A stretch of DNA of 64,000 bases from Eleusine coracana subsp. coracana (Eukaryota > Streptophyta > Magnoliopsida > Poales > Poaceae), in the NCBI GenBank assembly GCA_032690845.1, contig CM064417.1, positions 11,810,501 through 11,874,500 of the forward strand, given 5' to 3'. Shown in pieces: positions 48,064 through 59,537 of this stretch. Both the position numbers and the translations under genes were made by a program. How positions within the stretch are numbered: the first letter of the stretch is position 1; each line of letters starts with the position of its first letter. The notes beneath the pieces are model-generated. The model made no database searches and had not been told where the DNA came from. It saw nothing but the letters and a program-made list of their open reading frames with translations.

Positions 48064-50214
48064 ATGGTTAGTAAAGTTCTCGTAGACAACGGCAGCCAGG
48101 TAGACATTCTGTTCATAAACACCTTCAAGCAAATGGGCCTCAGCAAAAGTTCTCTACAGCTATCAAATATACCACTGTTGGTCGTATCTACGCACCCACT
48201 TATATACCATAAGAGGACGGTGTACGATTGTAGCACTTTTTCCCTTGAATTGAGTATTCCAAGGTTTATTGAATCCACTGGGACCTTTGGGATTTATTAA
48301 ACAAAGTTAATAGTAAAAGATCTAGTCAAGGCTACTGCCAAGGTCAGGTTGCATGAGGGGGAGACTGACCAGCGCAAAGGTGCGCCAGATAGTAAATCTG
48401 TCGTTGCGACGATCGGCGCGGGGATTGAGCCGATCGGCACACTAGTGAAACTAAGTCAAAGTGCGTGAGATCTATTAAATCTGGGGTTGTGTCGATCGGC
48501 GCATGAGTCGAGCCGATCTGCACACTGGTGAATCTAAGCCAAAGTTGTTGCGTCGATCGGCGCAGGGTTGAGCCGATCGGCACACCAGTGAGTTTAAGCC
48601 AAAGTGTTCCAGATCTTGTAAACCTATGCTGGTAAGTGAGTAGCCAGATATCTACTAGTGAGATCGTAACCAGAAAGTCTAATTGAATAGCATCATAATG
48701 GGTAATTACATAGATAAATGAAAACCTATAATGAGTAAGACCACCCTGCTCTCCGAGCGGCTCCCTATTAATCGCAGCGGGGAGGAAACCCTTAATGGCG
48801 CGAGTATCTTACTCTACTCAACTATCCAATAGTGTTGCGCAGGCTTAGTGCTGTCACCGCTAAACCACACTACTGGCATCATCAAGCAACCATAATCAAT
48901 ACAATGTTCGAATACTATCCTAATCACCACGATTAAGATAATATCTACTTACTTAGCCTAGAACTAAGCAATTGGAATAAGCACATGCATGATTATAGAA
49001 TCAAGATAGACAAATCACCAAAATCATCATCAACATATTCAATCATCCTTGAGATACATAGAGTAAGATTCATCCCCGTCGAGATGGCTTACCTTGAGGA
49101 ATCAACTCTTGACTCCAATGGTTCTTGAAACTCAACTAGAGATCTATTCTAAGGGGGCAAGCCTCGGTGGCTCTAACTCACGGATCTGGTGTCCCTCTGT
49201 CACCTCCCTCTTCTGCGGTGAGGGTTTACAAGTATTTATAGGGGTTCTACTCGTAAAGGATTCGGTTTCTAGCAAATAAGGCGGTTGCGCCGATCGGCGC
49301 AGGATTGCGCCGATCGACGCAAGCCGTGTCTTCTCTGATTTCTTCCCCGAGTCGGTTCCTCTGTCTTCCATAGCTGCCATGTGGGCCTTTTCCTTCGAGA
49401 TAAAGTCTTGTACTGCACGTTAAGATCTTGGAGTTCCATAAATCTTCTTGAAGTTCTATAATTCTTCTTAGACAAATATCTTCAAGTGTTTGCGCAGATA
49501 AACTTCCATAAACATGTGGAATGGGCCTCGGTCACTTATGTGGGTCAAAACACCCTTGTGCCGATTGGCTCATGGGCTGCGCCGATCGACACACTGGGCT
49601 TCTTCAGTGCTTTTTGTCGGTTCTGGACTCCTGTCCTCTCCATCATCGCATTAATCACCAATTTTACCTATTTCTGTAATAAAGCTCCAAAACAACGCAT
49701 ATACAAATATATAGGCAATATCATAGGTAAATGGCCTAAATTAGTATCAATTATGCTCTAATTGAGGTAATATTCACATATAAAAGGGGCACTTGGGAAG
49801 TGCCAACAACCACTCATAAGCTTTGGCGGAAAAAGAATCACTCCCATGGACACAATCTCCCTCCCAGTATCGTTCAGCAACACCCAAAACCCTCGAACAA
49901 AATATGTAACATTCGATGTGGTGGATCTTTGCCACCCATTTAACGTCATATTTGACCGGGGCACAATTAATACCCTCGAAGCCATCATCCACAGTGCATA
50001 TCTATGTATGAAGATTCCAGCAGCCGGGGGGGGGGGGGGGGGTATCATAGTCAAAGGAGATCAGCAGATGGCAAGAGACATAGAAAAAGGTTATGCACCG
50101 GGGGAAAGAAACTGCAACAACATACAGGTCTTCAGCCTAGAGCAGCTAGAGGATGAAGAGAGAGCCCGAAAAGCTCGTGAGCAGCATAAAGCGAGCGCAA
50201 AAGAAGAGACATGA
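48064..50214 (+). pseudogene. Aspartic protease region of the Tat-type element, split by a solo LTR
   Basis: The left piece (48064-48175) has the protease active site LVDNGSQVDILF. The right piece (49814-50214) resumes with a GGK-type motif, ISLPVSF and FDVVDLCHPFNVIF. Between them sits a solo LTR plus one copy of its ACCAC duplication. The two pieces lie in the same frame once these are ignored. A 17-base G-run (50026-50042) disturbs the frame further on. The family enzyme matures the gag-pol product. Confidence 0.85.
48176..49808 (-). repeat. Solo LTR of an Athila-type element, reverse orientation
   Basis: It begins TGTTGGTCGTATCTACGC and ends AGTGCCAACA. It is flanked by perfect ACCAC copies (48171-48175 and 49809-49813). 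Its left end is the reverse complement of the LTR end at about 59385-59415. It carries the CGATCGGCGC palindromes (48405-48585, 49285-49320, 49560-49590). No internal region or second LTR is present, so it is the product of LTR-LTR recombination. Confidence 0.92.
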
Positions 50215-50225
50215 TGTCTCGACAG

Positions 50226-51700
50226 AGAAAAGGTTGCAGTTCAGCCAGACGAAGAAACCAAAAGAGTGCTCCTCGATGAACAAGTCCTCGGTCAGTTCGT
50301 CATAGTAGGTTCTAGTTTAGAACCCAAAGAAGAGAAAGAACTGCTAGCATTTCTGAGTGAGAACAAAGATGTATTCGCCTGGTCTTCAGCAGACCTCGAA
50401 AGCGTGGACAGAAGCATCATAGAGCATAAGGTAGATGTTGACATAAAGATCAGGCCAAAGAAACAGAGGCTTTGAAAGATGTCCGATGAAAAAACAGAAG
50501 CCATCAGAGCAGAAGTTCAACGGCTCCTCGATGCTTCTGTTATCCGCGAAGTCAAATACCCATCTTGGCTAGCAAACTGTGTAATGGTAAGAAAAAAGAA
50601 TGGGAAGTGGAGAATGTGTATAGACTTCACAGATCTCAACAAAGCTTGCCCCAAAGACGACTTCCCATTGCCTCGAATTGACAAAATCGTGGATGCAGAA
50701 GCTAGGAGCGAGCTGCTGTCGTTGCTTGATTGTTTCTCTGGCTATCATAAGATATGGCTAAGGAGGGAGGATGAGGAAAAAGCAAGTTTCATCACACCCT
50801 TTGGCACCTATTGTTTCGTAAGAATGCCTAAGGGGTTGAAAAATGCCGGCCCCACATTTTGCTGCTTGACTTAGAAAACCTTCGAGTCATAGTTCAGAAA
50901 AAGCGTACACGCTTATGTGGACAATATCATAGTAGCAAGCAAAGTAAAGGGCAGCTTCATCTTAGACCTGCATCTTGAGAAGTGCATTTTTGGTATCCGA
51001 GCAGCAAGGTTAAAACTGCATCCTGAGAAGTGCATTTTTGGTATCCGAAAAGGAAGAGTACTCGGTTGTCCGGTGTCAGCCAAAGGCATCGAAGCCAACC
51101 CGGACCAAATCAAAGCAATCATCCAAATGCAGGAGCCCCAGTGCTGAAAGGATGTGCAGAAACTCACAGGCAGAATAGCGGCACTAAACCGGTTCATATC
51201 CGGATCGGCCGAGCGTAGCTTGCCATTCTTCCAAACACTCCGAGGGGCTCAACCCTTCGAATGGGGTCCAGAACAGCAAAAAGCCTTCGTAGATCTAAAA
51301 AATTACCTCGAGAAGCAATCAAAGCTAACCAACCCAGAGCCCGGGTCTGTGCTACTGTTATATGTCGCTGTGTCCCATTCGACAGTCAGCGCAGTCCTTG
51401 TACAGGAAAAGAAAATAGTCAAAACGGTTAAAGGGGAACCGAAGGAACTCTTGGTACAGCTGCCCGTATACTATGTTAGCGAGGCATTGTCTACCTCTAA
51501 GAGGCTCTATTCTGAGATGAAAAAAATCACATACACGGCAGTCATGGCTTCCAGAAAGCTGCGGCATTATTTTGAGGCTCATCACATCAAAGTGCTCACC
51601 AGCCAACCACTTCATGAAATATTTGGCAACCAAGAAGCTTCGGGAACAATCGGCAAATGGGCCATGGAACTCTCTGAGCACCATCAAGTCTCAGGTACTC
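50226..51700 (+). pseudogene. Reverse transcriptase and RNase H of the Tat-type element (broken)
   Basis: RT motifs in order are ASVIREVKYPSWLANCVMV, WRMCIDFTDLNKACPKDDFP, LLDCFSGYHKI, FVRMPKGLKNAGPTF and then, after a stop, AYVDNIIVAS. The catalytic YVDD is YVDN, so one aspartate is lost. A tandem duplication of about 50 bp repeats a segment just after the active site (50966-51060, LEKCIFGIR twice). RNase H-like text follows (PFEWGPEQQKAF, LYVAVSHSTVSAVL, YYVSEAL, SRKLRHYFEAH). Stops at 50473 and 50872 also break the frame. Confidence 0.88.
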
Positions 51701-52160
51701 GCTGACTTCATAGCAGACTGGACAGCTCCACTACACATAAAAAATAAAACATGGTCTGAACCAGAGTGGACAGTGCATTGTGACGGAGCCTAGGGACTAG
51801 CCGGGGCAGGTATAGCAGCAGTAATCCCTTCGCGCACGGGCGTGAAAATGAAATATGCTGCAAGGCTTGAGTTCAGCAAAGAAACGGACAAGTGCACCGA
51901 CAACATAGCAGAGTATGAGGCAGTACTGCTGGGGCTCAAAAAATTGAGGGCACTCAGAGTCCAGAGTTCAAAGTTAGAACGGATTCCAAGATTGTTGCCA
52001 GCCAGTACGATAAAGAATTCACAACCAGGGATCCATTGCTTGAGAAATACCATAGCACCATCTGAAGCATGGAAAAGTATTTCAAAGGCTTCGATATATA
52101 GTACATCGAGAGAAAGTTTAACACGGAGGCAGACGAGCTCACCAAGTTGGCAGCAAGACA
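51701..52160 (+). pseudogene. Second (archaeal-type) RNase H region of the Tat-type element
   Basis: This is a second RNase H-like segment between RNase H and integrase. It has WTVHCDGA, a stop, GLAGAGIAAV, then CTDNIAEYEAVLLGLKKL. An additional RNase H at this position is characteristic of the Tat lineage. Frameshifts follow near 51955. Confidence 0.8.
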
Positions 52161-53487
52161 AGAAGCAATACCACAAGTTGTGTTCTTTCAAACAATCACA
52201 GAACCTTCAATCAAAGCAGTCCTCCAGGACCCCAAGCAAATACACGCAGTAACAAGCGAAGACTGGAGAACCCAAATCATTGCGTACCTTAGGGGTTTTT
52301 ACGAGCCAGACACCGAGTTAGAGGCAACAAGAATGCAACAAAGGGCCAGGAACTACAGCATCATCGAGGGTCAGCTTTACAAGTCAGGAATTTGCACCCT
52401 GCTACTTAAGTGTGTAAGCAGAACGGAGGGCACCCAGCTACTCAATGAGATACACGAGGGAATCTGCGGAGCACATATTGGACCTCGACCGCTAGCTACA
52501 AAGGCAGTTAGACAAGGTTTCTTCTGGCCATCTATGGTCAAGGATGCCGCAGAAGTAGTAACCAGATGCGAAGCCTGCCAAAAAATCTCAAATAAGCAGT
52601 CAGCACCCTCGCAACCAACGCAACTCATAGCCCCATCATGGCCTCTCCAACGCTAGGGAATCGACATCGTCGGACCCCTGCCCATAGCCCCAAGGAATTA
52701 CAGGTGGGCAGTTGTAGCGCTAGAATATTTCACCAAGTGGATCGAAGCAAGACCAATCACAAACATCTTGGCAGCAACAATCAGAAAGTTCTTCTGGCAA
52801 AACGTCGTGTGCCGCTTCGGAGTGCCAAGGGACATAATAGTCGACAACGGAAAACAATTCGAGAATGACATGTTCAAAGAATTCTATCACTCCATTGGAA
52901 CCAAAGTCGACTTCGCATCAGTATATCACCCCTAGTCGAACGGAGCCGTCGAAAGAGAAAACAGTCTTATATTCAAGGCAATCAAAAAGATACTCCTCGA
53001 TGATAAGAAAGGAAAGTGGGCCGAAGAACTGCCAAGGGTCATATGGTCGCACAATACGACCAAAACCAGGGCAACCAAATACTGACCCTTCAGGTTACTT
53101 TACAGAGAAGAAGCAGTCACTCCCGAGGAGATTTTGCATCAAAGCCCTAGAACTTTCAATGCAAAATCAGCACAACCTGTAGAGGCAGAATCAAAGGATC
53201 TCATAGAAGTTGATAGACTGGATGCAGCTATCAACCTTGAAAAGTATCAATCAGAAACCCGCCAATGGAGGGATCAAAAAGTCGCACCCCGAGCTTACGC
53301 AGTAGGAGACCTAGTTCTACTCCGAAGCCCGAAAACAGAAAGCAAAGGCAAGTTAGAACCCAAATGGGAGGGTCCATACATTGTGGCAAAATCAAATAGG
53401 CCCGGAGCATACAGGCTCCAGACTTCACAAGGAGAAGAGTTGTCGCATTCTTTGAACGCGGACAACCTTCGAATGTTTTACGTATAG
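52161..53487 (+). pseudogene. Integrase of the Tat-type element (broken)
   Basis: The HHCC zinc finger is visible (IHEGICGAH then CEACQKI). In another frame the core shows GIDIVGPLP, ALEYFTKWIEA, VDNGKQFEND and SNGAVEREN, so all three acidic positions can be recognised, interrupted by stops (52654, 52932, 53081). The C-terminal module is intact in frame (YAVGDLVLLRSPK, KLEPKWEGPYIVAKSNRPGA, LNADNLRMFYV) and ends at the TAG 53485-53487. The family enzyme inserts element DNA into chromosomes. Confidence 0.88.
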
Positions 53488-53849
53488 AAAAGGGACCGCT
53501 CGAAGCATGTAAACAGCCAAGCATAGCACAAAACTATAAGTGCTACCTTGAGCTTAGTTGGTAGATTTTCTTTTCAAGCTTTCCTTTTAGGCAATTATGT
53601 AAAGGACCGTACTCTTTTCCTCACAAGGGGAACCCTTCGTAGGGGTGAGGTTTTTAACGAGGCAGATCCTATGTAAACCCCAGCTAAATTTATAAAGCTA
53701 TCTTCCCCAAAGCGGAAAGTCTCGCTTAGCAGAGCACGTGGAAACAACTCCCACCACAAAGATTGAAACATTCGATGAAGAGCGAAAAGCTCTCAAGCAA
53801 TAGCTGCCGCACTGGCTAAGCCCGAAGAGCTAAAAGTCGTGTAGTTAGC

Positions 53850-54410
53850 TAACTTAGCGAAAAATGCTAAGGGGCTCGTTGCAGCCCAAACCCGTCGAAG
53901 GGTTCGCCCAAAAACACCTCGCCCCTAGCACTTCGAAGGGGAGGGTGGCGTTTTTCAAAAAACTTAGCAAAAATTGATAAGGGGCTTGTTGCAGCCCAAA
54001 CCTGTCGAAGGGTTAGCTCGAAAACACCTCGCCTCTAGCACTTCGAGGGGGAGGGTGGCGTTTTTCAAAAAACTTAGCGAAAATTGCTAAGGGCCTCATT
54101 GCAGCCCAAACCCGTCGAAGGGTTAGCTCAAAAACACCTCGCCCCTAGCACTTCGAGGGGGAGGGTGGCGTTTTTTCAAAAAACTTAGCAAAAATTGCTA
54201 AGGGGCTCGTTGCACCCCAAACCCGTCAAAGGGTTAGCTCGAAAACACCTCGCCCCTAGCACTTCGAGGGGGAGGGTGGCGTTTTTCAAAAAACTTAGCG
54301 AAAATTGCTAAGGGGCTCGTTGCAGCCCAAATCCGTCGAAGGGTTAGCTCAAAAAGACCTCGCCCCTAGCACTTCAAGGGGGAGGGTGGCGTTTTTCAAA
54401 AATTCAACGA
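53850..54410. repeat. Five 110-bp tandem repeats downstream of Tat-type pol
   Basis: The phrase 'gagggtggcgtttttcaaaa' returns at a spacing of 110-111 bp (T-runs start near 53951, 54061, 54171, 54282 and 54392). Each unit also carries 'aaaattgctaaggggctcg', 'cccgtcgaagggtt' and 'ctagcacttcgagggg'. The units do not encode an open frame. They lie between integrase and the antisense gene. Confidence 0.9.
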
Positions 54411-54519
54411 CTCATAGCAACTCAAACCTGACAAAACATACTTTATTGCAATCGGAAATAACAAATGTTTACATCAGAAATCATAATCAATGGGTTCTTC
54501 TTTTACAACAACCCAGAGG

Positions 54520-57500
54520 CTAACAACCGGGGAAGCAAAACGGACCATTCGTCAGCAGTGTAACTAGGCGGAGGTGGGCAAGGATTAGGCCTCGAGCCCC
54601 CGGCACCAGAGACGCCCGAGTCTTGCACATTTTCACTAGCCAGAATCGGCACTTATGAAAAAGATTTAGCAATCTTTGTTGGTGAATTAAATACAGAGGT
54701 AATAGATCGCTTTGCCACAGCGAGCCGCGGACAAGGGGGGGGGGGGGGGGGGGCGGAATTGAGGCGTCTGAACCATCGCTTCCCAGGGGCTTCTCGTTTT
54801 GCATCGAAAGCGGAGATCCGGGTGTTCGTTTCCTGCGCAGTCTATCTACGCTAGTGTCACGCGGGACTCGCCCACCACTGGACTTAGCTTTACCCCGATG
54901 ACGAAGCACGGACAATGCACTAGATGAAGAGCCATGACTAAATAGGTGGGAATAATTTCTCATACAAACCACCCCGGCGTCCAAAGTCACCAAGCGTGCC
55001 TTGAGTGAAGCAGCACGTGCGCGGTCCTCGAGCTTTTCAACCTCCATCGCAACATCTAACGCTTCGAAGCCACTCAAGCTGGCCTCAGAACTACTCGAAG
55101 TAGGCATCAGGACAGAGGCATCATCCATTAAAGATTGGGATCCCCCGCTCATTAGGCCCAACATGCGCAACGTGGAAGATCCACTAGAAGTGTGCTCTTC
55201 GGAATCCCGCGCAGGCGACATGAAGGACACCTACGCAGGTTGAAACAGGCATGTCAAAATCATAGTTACAAAATCTCCCTCAAGACCTCCCAAAAAATAT
55301 ACTACATCAACATAGTGGCTACAAACGACCCTAAACCTCGCCAGGTGCAACTTTCAATCCACCCTCTAAAGTACCCACCTTGTCGGCATCACTCCTTGAA
55401 GTGTCTTGGCCCCCCGAAGGATCCTCATCTTGGCCACCACCGCTCCTTGAAGAATCACACATCTGCGCAGGCACAATCAACTTTAACTTCGAACGTCGCG
55501 CGAGTAAATGAAAATACAATACAGAAACAGAAGTATAACCTGAGCCAGCTTCTCAATCGCAGCCTGTCGAGCAGCTTCGCTGCCGTGATCACGCCAAAAC
55601 TTCATAGCAACGTGCTTAGCTGCGGCAGTAGCCTCCGGCGACAAGCCGTCTCGAGCGTCCGCCCTAATCGAAAAATTGCGCCTCCCCAAAGCATGGAAGT
55701 GGTCGCAGCCTTCACGTTCCAACAGCCCGAAAGCGGCCTCCGCAGTGTGAAGCGAGCCAAAATTGCTGCGCTTGTCCATCACCCCCGGGAGTGCTTCGAA
55801 CTCAAACTTAAGCCAGCCAAAGAACACGACCTCGGTGATAGCAGCCCGGTCGGTCAACGATATTGGCTCAGCACCAACATAACCCAAGGCATTGCAATAT
55901 TGATGGTGTGCAGATACAGCTTGGGCAGCGAAGCCATAATTGCGAGCCGATTGTTCATGCTTTAAGGCTGTGTTCTGATTTCCAGAGCTGCAATCTTAGC
56001 CTCAGCAGCTTTCAGGCGTCTTCCATTGAGCAACCTCCGCTCGCGAAGCATCAAGCTCCTTTTGCACTCGTGTAGCTTCAAGCGCAGCTTCATTCTTCAT
56101 AGATCGAAGGCTGTTAAGCTTCTCCTTCAGCAATATATTCTTTGTTGCTAACGAATTTCTTTCTTTCTCCAAGGGGGCTAGCTCCGTGCAAGTTTTCTCG
56201 GAAGAAATCCGCGCAAGGGTGTGAGCCTGAAACAAAAGAACAGTCAAAACAACCCTGTCAAAAACCACAACAAAAACCGTAGAACGTTTTCTTTTTATGC
56301 ACCATCAAAGCCAAGCGTACTTACATGTCTCAAAACGTGGCAGAGATTGTGCCGCAAGTCCCCGGCTTCAAATAATTTATCCCCTTCGGCTCTGAAAGCA
56401 TCCGGCGCTGAGCACAGCTCAGCCCAAGCCTTGGGATCAGCAAAATCTTCATACCCCCTCGGGCAGGCCCAAGTTTTTACCCGCAGACCCCCCAGAGGTT
56501 TCAGCCCCAATCAAAAGTTGGCTTGGACTTGAAGGTCTAGGGCGGGCAGAGAATTTTCCTTTAAGTCCAGCGAGGGTGTCTACGACTTCCGCATCCACAG
56601 TCCGACCCTTCGTGGAAATAATGGAGGGGCTTGAAGCTAGTAAATTAGGGCACCGCCTGCAGCAGGGGGAGAAACCACCATCACATCATCCTCCTCGTCA
56701 TCATCACCGTCAAAAGCGTCCGCCATCGCCCTGGTGCGCACCAAAGTCCCATCAGCGTGAAGGCCAGGGGCCGAAGAGTCTCGGCTGGGTTCTTTTGTGA
56801 GCGCGCGCTTCGGGGGGACCTTCGAAGTTTCCTCCTCCCTCTTTCTTTTCCCAATCTACGACGAGGGCTTTATCGGGCACTTCTCCTTTTTGGCCTTTTT
56901 AGCCCCCGTAGCCTTACCAACATCCGAACCAATATTACCAGCGGGCCGGTTCCGCCTCATACGAGGTCCTGGCGCAACGCGAGCCGGGTATTTCACACCG
57001 GCCAAAGTCAACACATGGTTGAGCCGACCACTATGAGAAGTCCGCTCGCAGGTGTGTTTGTGCTCCTCACGCGTGTAGGGCCCTACTACATCCTCATTGG
57101 CGCGCTGCAGGAAGACCACAAACTCCTCTTTACCAAGACCCCGTTTATCCACGGGGACCTCCGGGAAGGGTACTGTAATATCAGGCCTCGAGGGGATTTT
57201 CTTCTGAATAAACCCGGGAATTGAGCACCCCTCGCGAAGTGGCCACTTATTCGCAGCGACGAACTCTTCAACAAGGTCCCGGTCGCTTGAGTTGAACATA
57301 GCGATGCGGAAGGCAGCATCGTTCTTGCAGCCCTTGGGCACCCTGCCCTCCGTGGATCAAGGCTTGCAGGGAGTTAGCTTCGAAGCTAATGGAAAAATCA
57401 TTGTCTCTCCCCCATCCGCATGAATAGTCTCCGCGGCAACCTTCACATACAGCCAGCTCTCGTGCCACCTGTTGCCCCGGCGGTTTCGGCTGCACTTGAT

Positions 57501-57650
57501 AAACTGATTGTCGTGCTTGAAGCGGGGCACGAACATAACGCAGCCGAAGTCAGCCTCATGCACCACGCCATCAATCTTAATGGTCTGCGTCTAGTAATGA
57601 GTGTAGTAATACTTGCAGAATAGTTCAATATCAGGCTGGCCCTGATAACT
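54520..57650 (-). pseudogene. Antisense gene of the Tat-type element (transposase_28-like), with introns or breaks
   Basis: A series of minus-strand frames reads in order. 57566-57357 holds a segment with SWLYVKV and IHADGGETMIF. 57341-56856 contains DLVEEFVAANKWPL and ends in a basic stretch. 56510-56295 contains ACPRGYEDFADPKAWAE. 56268-56002 is a coiled coil. 55887-55483 and 55230-54520 complete the series. Known Tat-lineage elements of grasses carry such an antisense gene, some with the 'putative gypsy type transposon' (transposase_28) domain; the first two frames fit that best. The gaps between frames could be introns. A 20-base G-run (54734-54753) falls in the last frame as a proline run. 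The function is unknown. Confidence 0.6.
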
Positions 57651-58315
57651 CAGTACGCCCCAAGCAAATTTGCTCAGCATGGCCATCCCGCTGGGGCTAA
57701 TATGGTGAAGTTACATGTTGAACCTGCCCAGCACGTCTTTCATGAAGGATGAGCAAGGAAAGAGAAGGCCGGCAGTAAAGTGGTCTTCAAAAATCATGGC
57801 TTCATCTTGCGCAGGGCAAGGGGTAACCTCTTGACCAGCTAGTCAGGCTCCTCCGATGGGAAAACACCCCAACTCGATAAGTTTGTGCAATTTGGGAGCA
57901 TTGAGGCGAGATCGCCCGAAGACGAAGGTTCAAGGTCTGCATCCCTTGTGTTCTTTCCTTTTCCCCTTCCGGCTCCTGGGCATGCCAAAATCACCTGCAG
58001 GCAGTAGATCACTAACATCAGCATCCACGTCTTCTAAGTCCTCATCGACTGGACCAGAACTCCGAACCCTACAGCTCGAACCTTGCCCTTGAGCGTCAGT
58101 TGTGACCCTCCTAACACCTCAGGGAATGAAATCCTTGTCACCACCCTCTTCCTCGTCATCCTCTTCCTCATCCTCCTCCTCCTCCTCTCCATCGTCTTCC
58201 TCTTCATCATCTTTGACCTCTTTCAGAGGGTCCCGACCATGATCACGACCCAACCCCTCGGGAGCAACAATAAGGTTATCCTCTAGGCTCCTGGCAAAAT
58301 CAGCCTTGGAGTCAC
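57651..58315 (-). pseudogene. Upstream part of the antisense gene, cut by the Athila-type insertion
   Basis: The minus-strand sequence keeps the style of the gene. 58024-57839 is a Ser/Gly-rich frame, and 58250-58130 is the complement of a CTCCTCCTC-rich tract that would encode an acidic Asp/Glu stretch. The Athila-type LTR begins at 58316, so the beginning of the gene lies beyond the insertion and outside the window. Confidence 0.4.
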
Positions 58316-59415
58316 TGTTGGTGGTTTCTAGATGCCCATTTTATCTACCAAAAAGGGATATTTTGCGTCTTACTTTGGTGGTTTAATCTAACAATTAACC
58401 CCATATTTGCATATATTTGTAGTTGTTCTGTTTTGAATGTAATCGCAGGAAACAGGTGTAAAACAGGGCAATTATGGATACAGAGCTGAAGAGTAACGAG
58501 GATGGGCCAAATACAGAGCCGCGCCGATCGGCGCGACCCTTGCGTCGATCGGCGCAGGAGGAAAAGATGACTGAAATACAATCCGGTCCATGAAAGATGA
58601 AGGCCCAACCTCGTATGAGTTAGAGTCGGTGGAAGTTGATCTAATCCCGTCGAGTATAAAAGAAAGATAATTATCAAAAGCCAAGGATGACCAAGGGGAG
58701 ACGGCAATCGGGAGAACCAGTTATTAAAACTAGGGTTCCAGGATATTGGCGGCAGAGGTTCATCAACACCGACGAGGTCTACCAGAAGGGAGGTTGCACC
58801 GATCGATGCAACGCCTGCGCCGATCAGCTCGGGCATGCTCCAGCGCTATTTCTCACCCCTCTGCTATGTCTAGCGGAAGACGAGTGAGTAGTCTCATATT
58901 CTCTTCTCTGGTGCGGGGATCTGGTCATGTAACTCTCATGCTTGTTGATACTCTCTCGATGAATTTAATCTATGTGATGAACTTATTGCACATCTATCTA
59001 TCCTTTTCATTAGTGTATCGGTCAATACACTTTTGCCCATTACATAGTGCAAGAAACCAGTGGGGAGTTAATAGCTTCTGTAGTGACAGCCGGGGTGAAC
59101 GAAACCACCATGTCTTGTAGAATATTAGAGTCATCACTTGAGTTGATAAGAATAAGGTTGCATGCTAGTGAACCAATCCTAAGGAGAGAATCCTTCATTA
59201 TCCTGTTGCCTCTTCAATAACATTCACCTTCCACTTTCTCACCGTCGTCATTCACACCAACCAACTCATTGCAAGCTGTTAGTAACCCCTTAATAGTATT
59301 AGTTCCGCTCGTTCCCCATGGATTTGATAACTTTGGAATACTCTGAGGGAAAAAGAGCTACAACTGTACACCGTCCTCTTGTGGTATATAAGTGGGTGCG
59401 TAGATATGACCAACA
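58316..59415 (+). repeat. 5' LTR of the Athila-type element
   Basis: The 1100-bp LTR begins TGTTGGTGGTTTCTAG and ends ATGACCAACA, giving TGTTGGT/ACCAACA inverted ends. Palindromes of the form GCGCCGATCGGCGC occur at 58520-58560 and related ones at 58795-58830. It is shorter than the solo LTR at 48176-49808 but shares its end. Confidence 0.88.
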
Positions 59416-59426
59416 AGCCCTTTTTC

Positions 59427-59444
59427 TGGTGCCGTTGCCGGGGA
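59427..59444 (+). other. Primer-binding site of the Athila-type element (tRNA-Asp type)
   Basis: TGGTGCCGTTGCCGGGGA lies 11 bp after the LTR. With one mismatch it is complementary to the 3' end of plant tRNA-Asp, the usual primer for Athila-like elements. Confidence 0.8.
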
Positions 59445-59537
59445 ACAAGCCAGTTCTTTTACTATTAATATTTTACTAACGTCTAATCCTCTCTTTTCTA
59501 GTTGTTTTCGTTTTTGTGTTTTGTGTGAATTTTTAGG

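Larger units (their letters stand above)
38461..58315 (+). mobile_element. Tat-type Ty3/gypsy retrotransposon (outer element, interrupted)
   Basis: The order is 5' LTR, PBS, gag, protease, RT, RNase H, a second RNase H-like region and integrase, which is the Ty3/gypsy order with the Tat-lineage extra domain. It continues after integrase with 110-bp tandem repeats and a long antisense gene, also a Tat feature. It is split by Copia B (39164-46076), by an Athila-type solo LTR (48176-49808), and at 58316 by an Athila-type element. Its own 3' LTR is not in the window. Many stops and frameshifts make it non-functional. Confidence 0.85.

Noticed and set aside
53850..54410. Regularly spaced repeats that might suggest a CRISPR array
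   Set aside because: Units are 110-bp head-to-tail copies without unique spacers, inside a plant retrotransposon.
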